Assembly: GCA_007026445.1 (NCBI GenBank)
Contig: VDMD01000002.1
Coordinates: forward strand, 372,001 to 436,000
Source of the DNA: Schizophyllum amplum
Taxonomy: Eukaryota; Basidiomycota; Agaricomycetes; Agaricales; Schizophyllaceae
DNA: 64,000 bases
Direction of reading: 5' to 3'
The position numbers were made by a program, and so were the translations under genes. Below the pieces are notes generated by a model, which searched no databases, was not told where the DNA came from, and worked only from the letters and a program-made list of their open reading frames with translations. Below, in pieces: positions 47,240-55,635 of this stretch (positions within the stretch are counted from its first letter, which is position 1; each line of letters starts with the position of its first letter).

Positions 47240-47596
47240 CGGCGACGACGACGACGGCGACGGTGGCAGCCGGCATTCTCGTCGCGTTCCGTAGCCTCAT
47301 GGTGGCACCATGCGGTTTCTCTTGCGCCAAGCTGCGGGTTACTACCAGGTAGAAATTTGTTGGCTATTACCTGGTAATCTCGCCGACATTACCAGGTAGA
47401 AACGCGCGCCGTTACTACTGTGTAGAAACAACCCGGGTAGCAGTGTACTTCATCTGGTCCGGCAAGGCCAGCCGCGACACCGGGACTGTGCAGTACATGT
47501 ACGTTATGTCCATGCTCGCTCTCCTTTGATTCTTTTGAACCCCTTGAAACAGCTACATCGCGGAGATGGATTCTCCCTCGAGCGTCATCGGCGAGC

Positions 47597-49441
47597 ATCA
47601 CGAAAATCCCGGAACGCTCGAATGTGATTGTAACCGAAAACGGCGATTGCAATCCCACGCCGGCGAAGGGGCGGCTTCCAATTCCACAAAATCGCTTGCA
47701 ATCGGCTGGCAACTCCACGCCATGCCAGCGTGAACTTCCAAGCGATTGTGCACCGATTGCGTACCGCTAATAAGGCGTAGGTAGGTAGCCCGCTACTGTA
47801 ACAGGCTACTGCTTAGGATTGGGGGTATCTCAGGGTAGTACCGCTTCAGCGCCTTCAGAGCTGGTGCAACATCCACGACAGACATTCACGGCCCTGCGTC
47901 GCATTTAAGCAGCAGTGGACACGAACTGCTGCGCCAGGTTGCATGCGCGCGGCGCAGTGCCCAAGCCCGCCGTTACTGTCCGTACGACGCCGCGCCGTCT
48001 GATCACGTGGTTACTCTTGTTGACAAACAAGCACGTACAAAGATGGGCGGACATTCAAAACGCTTGCGTCGCATCATTTTCGTTCGTTGCTTCCCCCCTC
48101 CTTGTTCATTTTTGTTCGTTGCTTCCCCAGGTCGATTAGCTGTGGCGTCCGTCTCTGGTCAGAATTCGGCCGCTGTTCCACCGTGGAAGTGGTCGGTTTC
48201 ATAACGAACGACCCTTGCGGACGTAGCGGAGGCAGCCGCGGCGCGGCGCTCGCATCGAAGACAGCTGCGACATGTTGAGAGAAGTTCACGGCACCGGCAG
48301 GTTGGTGGGTTTTCAAGCCTGCAAGGCACGACAGTACGTGTCACCCGCGGCCCTCTTTGACTGTGGACTGATTGCTCCCAAAGTCAAAGCCAGGATGACG
48401 AAGACAATGTCGACCCCGTCTCGCCTCATATCACACTCGCCGCCCCGCCCTCCCCTCGGCCTCACCAACTCCGCTGGGCTAGCGCGCAAACGTCGTCCTG
48501 CCGCCCAAGTCGTACGCGAGCACGCTGAACTCTGATCACCCAGCGTCTTCTTCTCGGCCTCGGTGTACGGCCAGCGGAGGCGCTCGCTCATGCCGGGTCT
48601 CGCCTTACACTTGGACAGTGGTACGTCTTACGTACTCCGCGCACTGCCCACTCTTCTAAGCAGTCATCCAGATCATGCCACGACTACAAGTCGCGCGGCT
48701 CGTTCATCGTCACTTGTCGCTCACGGCCTCGACTTGGTAAGCATCAGGCTTATCAATGGTGAGGTTGCTTGACCGCTTACGTTTGTCAGTGGTTGCATGT
48801 GTGAGCGCGGCGGGGCTGGGCTTTATAGTCCCCTGATGTGTCTTGTAAGTTGCCTGTATATATTTGCGCGACCTACCTGCTGATTTTTTTGTTGTTGCTC
48901 GTCGTCAGTCATGGAGGTCTTTGCTGAGGTGGGTACATTGATTCATCGCCGGGTCTCTACATCTCTAATGCCATTGCAGACTTGCATTCCCCTCCCTCCG
49001 GCCTGGAGCCCTCTGTTCGCACCCTCTTCTGAAGCTAGTTTGTCGGCGCGAGGACATGGTCGAGAGTTGTGTGGTCGGTGATACATAGGTTCAATGTAAG
49101 TATGTGTACCTGTAATGTACAGCTGTAGCATAGTCGTGCAATATAAGTTATCATCCAGTATCCCATGAATATGATCCAGTTATCGTGTACCCGCTATGCA
49201 TTGAAAAGTAAGGTGAATAGTCATTAGATGTAAAGAGCAGCCTTACCTATTGTTTTTGCACGACAACCGGTTACAAGCGGCATACTAGCGGCATGCATGC
49301 GGCATGCTGGCCTTGCAAAATCTGACGCTATCTACAGACATACGCATACATACGAACTGATGCGATAACGTAGCTTGCAACCGAAAGCGTGGGATTGCAA
49401 GCGCTTACAATCGCACGTCCGCGTCCGGGGATTTTCGTGAT
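47597..49441 (+). mobile_element. 1.85-kb DNA element, copy 1 (left arm of giant palindrome)
   Basis: Inserted in a GH43 exon. Ends ATCACGAAAATCCCGGAACG and the complement of ATCACGAAAATCCCCGGACG; the outermost 14-15 bp are identical, then the two ends diverge while both keep a GCAATCCCACG-like motif about 50 bp in. The host sequence GGC-GAGC-GCACC is duplicated as GAGC at 47593-47596 and 49442-49445, so the target duplication is 4 bp (3 bp if one terminal base belongs to the element). Short frames inside (for example 48943-49131 minus) show no known domain, so it looks non-autonomous. A near-identical copy lies inverted at 49767-51580. Confidence 0.88.
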
Positions 49442-49498
49442 GAGCGCACCGAGATCCACTCGCCTTACTGGCCCGAAGGCTCTATGAAGGAATGGCAG

Positions 49499-49578
49499 TA
49501 GTCCTACTCAATTCTAAACGCACAATAGTCCTACTCAATTCTAAACGCACATTGTGCGTTTAGAATTGAGTAGGACTA
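49499..49578. repeat. 80-bp foldback insertion at a GH43 exon-intron border
   Basis: Built from a 26-bp unit (TAGTCCTACTCAATTCTAAA + CGCACA) at 49499-49524, repeated directly at 49526-49551, then present inverted at 49553-49578. The second and third units form a near-perfect hairpin. It sits exactly between the last base of the GH43 exon (CAG, 49498) and the GTGGGT donor of the next intron (49579). TA borders hint at a Tc1/mariner-type MITE but no unambiguous target duplication remains. Confidence 0.8.
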
Positions 49579-49766
49579 GTGGGTGCGCGCTCGCATGCTG
49601 GCTGTAGTCTATCATTTGCGCTGATGATCCTTTTTCTAGACATCCAACGGCTACGGCGTGAACGAAGGACCGGAGATCTTGCAGCATGGCGCCAAGACCT
49701 ACGTCGTCTTCTCCACCTGCGGCTCTTGGGATGCCTGCTATAATCTGTTCGTCGTCGCTTGTGGTG

Positions 49767-51580
49767 CATCACGAAAATCCCCGGACGCGGACGTGCGATT
49801 GTAAGCGCTTGCAATCCCACGCTTTCGGTTGCAAGCTACGTTATCGCATCAGTTCGTATGTATGCGTATGTCTGTAGATAGCGTCAGATTTTGCAAGGCC
49901 AGCATGCCGCATGCATGCCGCTAGTATGCCGCTTGTAACCGGTTGTCGTGCAAAAACAATAGGTAAGGCTGCTCTTTACATCTAATGACTATTCACCTTA
50001 CTTTTCAATGCATAGCGGGTACACGATAACTGGATCATATTCATGGGATACTGGATGATAACTTATATTGCACGACTATGCTACAGCTGTACATTACAGG
50101 TACACATACTTACATTGAACCTATGTATCACCGACCACACAACTCTCGACCATGTCCTCGCGCCGACAAACTAGCTTCAGAAGAGGGTGCGAACAGAGGG
50201 CTCCAGGCCGGAGGGAGGGGAATGCAAGTCTGCAATGGCATTAGAGATGTAGAGACCCGGCGATGAATCAATGTACCCACCTCAGCAAAGACCTCCATGA
50301 CTGACGACGAGCAACAACAAAAAAATCAGCAGGTAGGTCGCGCAAATATATACAGGCAACTTACAAGACACATCAGGGGACTATAAAGCCCAGCCCCGCC
50401 GCGCTCACACATGCAACCACTGACAAACGTAAGCGGTCAAGCAACCTCACCATTGATAAGCCTGATGCTTACCAAGTCGAGGCCGTGAGCGACAAGTGAC
50501 GATGAACGAGCCGCGCGACTTGTAGTCGTGGCATGATCTGGATGACTGCTTAGAAGAGTGGGCAGTGCGCGGAGTACGTAAGACGTACCACTGTCCAAGT
50601 GTAAGGCGAGACCCGGCTTGAGCGAGCGCCTCCGCTGGCCGTACACCGAGGCCGAGAAGAAGACGCTGGGTGATCACGAGTTCAGCGTGCTCGCGTACGA
50701 CTTGGGCGGCAGGACGACTTTTGCGCGCTAGCCCAGCGGGGTTGGTGACGCCGAGGGGAGAGCGGGGCGGCGAGTGTGATATGAGGCGAGACGGGGTCGA
50801 CATTGTCTTCGTCGTCCTGGCTTTGACTTTGGGAGCAATCAGTCCACAGTCAAAGAGGGCCGCGGGTGACACGTACTGTCGTGCCTAGGCCTGAATTCCC
50901 ACCAACCTGCCGGTGCCGTGAACTTCTCTCAACATGTCGCAGCTGTCTTCGATGCGAGCGCCGCGCCGCGGCTGCCTCCGCTACGTCCGCAAGGGTCGTT
51001 CGTTATAAAACCGACCACTTCCACGGTGGAACAGCGGCCGAATTCTGACCAGAGACGGACGCCACAGCTGATCGACCTGGAAAAGCAACGAACAAAGGTG
51101 AACAAGGAGGGGGGAAGCAACGAACGAAAATGATGCGACGCAAGCGTTTTGAATGTCCGCCCACCTTTGTACGTGCTTGTTTGTCAACAAGAGTAAACAC
51201 GTGATCAGACGGCGCGGCGTCGTACGGCGGGCTTGGGCACTGCGCCGCGCGCATGCAACCTGGCGCAGCAGTTCGCGTCCACTGCTGCTTAAATGCGACG
51301 CAGGGCCGTGAATGTCTGTCGTGGATGTTGCGCCAGCTCTGAAGGCGCTGACCCTGAGATACCCCCAATCCTAAGCAGTAGTAGCGGGCTACCTACCTAC
51401 GCCTTATTAGCGGTACGCAATCGGTGCACAATCGCATGGAAGTTCACGCTGGCATGGCGTGGAGTTGCCAGCCGATTGCAAGCGATTTTGTGGAATTGGA
51501 AGCCGCCCCTTCGCCGGCGTGGGATTGCAATCGCCGTTTTCGGTTACAATCACATTCGAGCGTTCCGGGATTTTCGTGAT
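49767..51580 (-). mobile_element. 1.8-kb DNA element, copy 2, inverted relative to copy 1
   Basis: Reverse complement of the element at 47597-49441 over its whole length, 1814 bp. It is inserted in the GH43 intron that starts GT at 49747 and ends CTAG at 51616-51619. A direct GGTG flanks it (49763-49766 and 51581-51584), giving a 4-bp target duplication. The copies differ by substitutions and small indels (for example AAGCCTGCAAGG in copy 1 versus AGGCCTAGG in copy 2 on the same strand), so they are separate insertions rather than a mirrored assembly error. Confidence 0.88.
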
Positions 51581-52039
51581 GGTGTGTAGGTGCAGTTGCA
51601 TCTGAAATCCTCGCGCTAGCGCAATAATGGGCCTCAATGGCACCGACCTCGACCCGATCGATCCAGATGCGTGGTGGCGCAACGACGACGGACCCGTGTT
51701 TCAATCCAGCGACGCGACGGTTGGCGTCGGGCATGCCAGTTTCTACCCGACGGTGCCGGCGACGACTTTATTGTCTACCACGGCTGGAGCGCTGACGACG
51801 AGGCGGGCTGGGGCTCGCGTACAGCGCGTGCGGAGTGAGTGTTATGTTCCTGCCGGGACCGCGGTCCTACTGCCAAGTGAACAATGTCGCTAACTGATAC
51901 ACAGGTGCTTCACCTTCGCCCAAGACGATTCACCCATCTTTCCTGTGCCAGGTAAGTAGCATTCATCTGTTGTTAAACCCCATCGTATACTGATATTCGT
52001 ACAGTCTCCGCCGGGGTTGAGCTCAAAGCTGCCGCTTGA

Positions 52040-52439
52040 CACTTGTACTGACCGAGTCCTGCGCTGGTGCATGAAGAAGGCCAGTGATGTAGTATAGTAA
52101 CAATCATGATGCAAGGCAGCTCATACATTACTTACAAGCATATGGCTTTTCGGCGCTGGGCTCGATCAGGGTGTATGCTGTGTCAACAGGAGCTTCGAGA
52201 TTTTACATCAAGTCCGCCGGAATTAACGCTTTCCCTTCGTTGAAGTTCAACGTGAGCGTTGAAATTTGAAACGTTGAAGTCTTTGTCCGTGTCAGTAAGT
52301 TACAGTAAGTTATTACTGTACTTAGTTGGTCCGGCACGTGACCGTTGTCCGTTTTCGGCTAGCGCAGTAGGCCGGCGCTGTCCGTCTCGAGCTCTTTCTA
52401 TTCTGACCATCGTCATCTATAACTGCACGATACGATACG
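52040..52439. other. Intergenic region
   Basis: 400 bp from the GH43 stop to the F-box ATG. AT-richer than the surroundings. No gene; TACGATACGATACG-like repeats directly precede the F-box start. Confidence 0.45.
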
Positions 52440-55304
52440 ATGGTGCCCAGGACTATGGATCAGTATGCCAAAATGCCCGATGAGCGATTGGAGGTCTCGT
52501 ACAAGCCGGAGTGAGCGCTCTGCACTGGCATGCGTTGCCCGAATCATGTTCAATCCTACTAATCATCATGCTAGGCACTCGTACCATGGCTTCCGATGGG
52601 GCACAGTGCAAAGGCTCTCTCAGCCGCTGCTACTTCTGCCAGAACTTCGAGCGGATCTCGAGGGCAGCCTGAAGATCGCTAAGCTGGACGAACACGTCGC
52701 TTCGATCTCTGCTCAGCTCACTGCCATCATATCCTATCGCAACCTTTTCGCGCCTGTGTCCCGGTTACCAGACGAACTCGTCGCCGAGATCTTCAGGCAT
52801 TACGCTCATGCCTCCATCTGCTTCCCGTGTCTGGCGTGGACGAAGCTCATGTCTGTTTGCCGGCGGTGGCACGACATCGGCATCTCCACGCCGTTCCTTT
52901 GGAGCGACATTCACATAAATCCGAGCCGTTTCGGACGTCTGAAGCTACCTGTCAAGCAGCTTCGTCTTTCCGGAGCGCATCCGCTCACTGTGTCCCTCGA
53001 TTTGCCGCATCAGGGTCAACTGGTTGTGCTCCTTTCGCGGAAGGGTCTCGGGCAGCACCTCTGTCGTATTAAAAGCCTTGAAGTCGAGGCATCCCCCTAC
53101 GCTATAGAAGAACTCCTCCTGCCAATCACCAGGACAAAGGGAAACATACTACGGAGTCTGTCGCTCTCTGCCGCGGCAGACAATCATATTGACGACGACG
53201 TTACGGTTCTGTCCTCAGAAACAACGCAGATCGTCATGCAACACATTCAAGTACTCAAACTCGACAAGGTCGAGGTTGACTGGACTTTCCTTCACGCCTT
53301 GACGAGCTTGACCGTACACGCATCGATACCATCTGAATGGTCCTGGCAGACGCCAGATATGCACCTGAACGTGTCTGCTCTGATTGCTTTACTGCGCCGT
53401 TCCCGTGCCTTGGAATACCTCTCCCTCCGGAGCTGCATCACTGCAGACGATGGTGAGTGGGCGCATGTCGCAGTTGCACTTCCACTGCTGCACACTATAA
53501 AAATACGCGGCACCGTCGAGGTTTGTACCTCGATCTTGGCGGCCATTCAAGCTCCTCCCAGGGCCAGATTCCTAGTTGTCTTGGATGAGGTATCAGACGC
53601 CGACACCGCCCGACCTCTCACTGCTCTTTTTCATCGGAGACTCGAGCGCCATAATGCCCCGACCCTTTCCTCGTTACAATATTGCATGGAGCCATGCGGG
53701 AGGAAGTCGAGTCGTCAGTATTTGTGGCACTCAGACACACTACTCCGCGACCGCGACGGGAGCAGAGCCAATGTCACCCACCTACTGCAAACGAACTCTG
53801 CAACTTCAAGTGTACTGGAGGAGCGGCCAGGGGGCACACACGCGTGCGATCGGCCCATATGAGGTCCTCCTGTTGGGTGCAATTCAAATTAGGCCGGAAC
53901 AGTCCGAGCACCCAATCGTCGGCAAATGCCGTCGTTGAACATTGGGCGTGTGGTTGTGTAAATCGGTGTGCACGTCGTTTGCAGCCACCTCTGCGCTCTA
54001 GTAATATGCAGAGAGTATAGTGTCAGTCATTGGAATCATAAAGTGGACGGGGGGCCCCCAGTATAGCCCCAAAGAGGCTCAAATGACCGAAATGGCTCTG
54101 TTAAGCTAACTCTACAATAGATACGCAGTGTGACGCTCTCACAGACAAAAAGCGGTGCAAAAAACTCGAAGAGAGGCGCACCAGGCTAGAAGCTGAAAGG
54201 TTACTCAAACGCCGCCCTTCGCCGTCACTGCCGATGTCGGTCACAACCACGACTATCTGCAAGTCCAAGGGTGATCGTGTCGAGTATAATGGCGCGTTCT
54301 TGGCTTAATCAGGGTCCGGGCACTTCTGCTTTGTTTACTTTTCAGCTTATGGCATTGCGAAAGACGGTCAATTCCACCGGCTAGGCCATGTAGCTCTGTG
54401 TTAAGCAAGTGTTAAGGATGTGCTATGCATCGATGGATTTTCTCTTTGGCTATGATGGATGTTTATGTTGAGGCTGGAAAGGGTTAGGAAGGATCGTAGG
54501 TTGTCTAGAGGTGCCGCAAAATGCCACACCGACCAGTCTATGGTTGCGCGAGTCGAACACGACGCGTCGGAGGCCGCGGCCCGTCAGCTTTCGGCGAAAT
54601 CCGGCATCATTTGAATTGCACCCAACAGGAGGAGCTCATATGCTGATCTGCACGCGTGTGTGCCCCCTGGGAGCGGCTCGTGATGGCACAAATTCTGCAC
54701 ACAACCCCGACTGCAAACGTAGTGCAGCTTGATCTGCGCTTCTCAGTAGGCATACTGACCATCGATTTATGCAACCTCTTGATTTCCCTCCTTCCTTCAC
54801 TGCAAATCGTCGTCCTTGGATCAAACGATTCTGGTACCAAGTGTCTACGCAGCCTGCTCGGGCTTGTAGCAGAGCAGGCCATGGATATCGTGTCGCACCA
54901 CCAGCTGCAGAATAGAAGCAAGCTGCCACTGCCGCCACTGAAACGCATACATTGGGCCGACGACTTCCCTTATGACAATCGCCGCTCGATGTGCAAGCTT
55001 CTCATACAGGTGCTCGATGCATTTATGCAAGCAGGGGCACAACTGGACGACGTTACGCTTGATGGGTTTACCACCTACCAAATCAGTATGGAGGTGTTGA
55101 AGGTGAGTGCTTCTCGCGTATCCTTGAGGACATTGACAGTTGAGGCCAAACCTCTTTCAGTCTTTAGCTGAGTGCGTCACCAACAAGAGAGTCATCATGG
55201 ACGGTCAAGTCAAGGAGTTATACGAGATCGAGTTCGCTCTTCTGGAGTGGTGCGAGACTGAGGAGGAGTCACTGTATGAGGGCACAGATTCAGATGGATG
55301 GTAG
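52440..55304 (+). pseudogene. F-box protein gene interrupted by a hAT-like element
   Basis: Substrate-receptor-type F-box protein for SCF ligases. Exon 1 52440-52510 (MVPRTMDQYAKM), exon 2 from 52575, last exon 55161-55304. The F-box is SRLPDELVAEIFRHYAHA then MSVCRRWHDIGISTPFLWSD; leucine-rich-repeat-like strands follow (VKQLRLSGAHPLTVSL, LEYLSLRSC). Exon 2 is broken after LEER by the 842-bp element at 53828-54669. Coding sequence resumes with LVMAQILHTT in the same frame. Dropping the element and one target copy, the parts sum to 1893 nt, exactly 631 codons. As it stands, translation runs about a dozen codons into the element and stops at 53862-range TAG, losing the C-terminal 190 residues. 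The gene may thus be a null, a truncated protein or, if the element is spliced or excised, active. Confidence 0.85.
53828..54669. mobile_element. hAT-like element, 842 bp, in the F-box gene
   Basis: Ends CAGGGGGCACACACGCGTGC (left) and its complement (right), with imperfect TIR similarity over about 60 bp (CCTCCTGTTGGGTGCAATTC shared on both sides). A perfect 8-bp duplication GGAGCGGC flanks it (53820-53827 and 54670-54677). CAG...CTG ends and 8-bp duplications are typical of hAT transposons. No transposase frame is visible, so it is non-autonomous. Confidence 0.93.
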
Positions 55305-55635
55305 ATCGGTTGTAAAACAGACACCACAGCATATTCGATTGCATATTGATACCGATTATGGTATAACAGAAATGAGACGCGATGAAGGGCCTCACAAACG
55401 CTCGTGTCATAGAAAGCTCGGTCCATTCCTAACAAATCCGATAGATACTGTACAAAATGAAGGGTATAGAAGTTCTATAAAGCAATCAGATATACAATGT
55501 CCAAGCCAAGCCCCGCGCTTGCTTACAATGTGCTGTGCAGCCCGCGGACGGCCAATTCGACGCTACCAGCGTAACACTGGACAGACGCACGACATCGCTC
55601 GAGCTCTTCATCTTCAAACCGCCCCAACGGCAACC
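55305..55635. other. Convergent 3' flank
   Basis: 331 bp between the stops of the F-box gene (+) and the coiled-coil gene (-). It should hold both terminators. No gene seen. Confidence 0.5.

Larger units (their letters stand above)
43826..47433. mobile_element. 3.6-kb insertion with GGTTGTTTCTAC termini, carrying nested elements
   Basis: Occupies a GH43 exon. Ends are inverted: GGTTGTTTCTAC at 43826-43837 and GTAGAAACAACC at 47422-47433, with similarity continuing inward (GTAGTA on both sides; CCAACAAATTTCT at about 43917 and its complement at about 47350). The host coding sequence stops at the left end and resumes with VYFIWSG just after the right end. No transposase is recognised. Within it lie the 1076-bp element at 44210, the 537-bp element at 46703 and a 41-bp inverted pair, so it is a nest rather than one clean unit. 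The target duplication is unclear; CGGCTATC and CGGGTAGC flank it but differ at two positions. Confidence 0.7.
43172..52039 (+). pseudogene. GH43 glycoside hydrolase gene shattered by transposons
   Basis: Remains of a secreted GH43 arabinanase/arabinofuranosidase-like enzyme. Collinear pieces: 43172-43316 (signal peptide MRCAVMLSLTAIALPLAAAA region), 43368-43725 (PIMDGNHADP with the catalytic-base Asp; VWAPELHRIDREWYIYCALP), 43779-43825 (GTVLQGYNGRNY), 47434-47492 (VYFIWSGKASRDTGT), 47553-47596 plus 49446-49498 (AEMDSPSSVIGERTEIHSP, split inside GER by an element), 49640-49746 (GVNEGPEILQHGAKTYVVFS, with the general-acid Glu), 51620-51834 (LAIMGLNGTDLDP; VGVGHASF; IVYHGWSADDEAGWGSRTAR), 51905-51951 and 52005-52039 (VSAGVELKAAA). 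Introns between pieces keep GT-AG borders and phase. Two frameshifts, each explained by loss of one C from a C run, lie at 43393-43395 and 51746-51748. With the insertions, no functional protein is expected. Confidence 0.9.

Noticed and set aside
43826..47433. LTR retrotransposon as the 3.6-kb insertion
   Set aside because: The ends are inverted, not direct repeats, and no gag/pol motif (such as the reverse transcriptase YxDD box) was seen.
47597..51580. Palindrome as an assembly artefact
   Set aside because: The arms differ in length (1845 versus 1814 bp) and by substitutions, and each has its own target duplication; still worth a long-read check.
54511..54732. Open frame ending ...NSAHNPDCKRSAA crossing the right end of the hAT-like element
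   Set aside because: It spans the element boundary into the F-box exon in the wrong frame; the correct frame there reads LVMAQILHTT.
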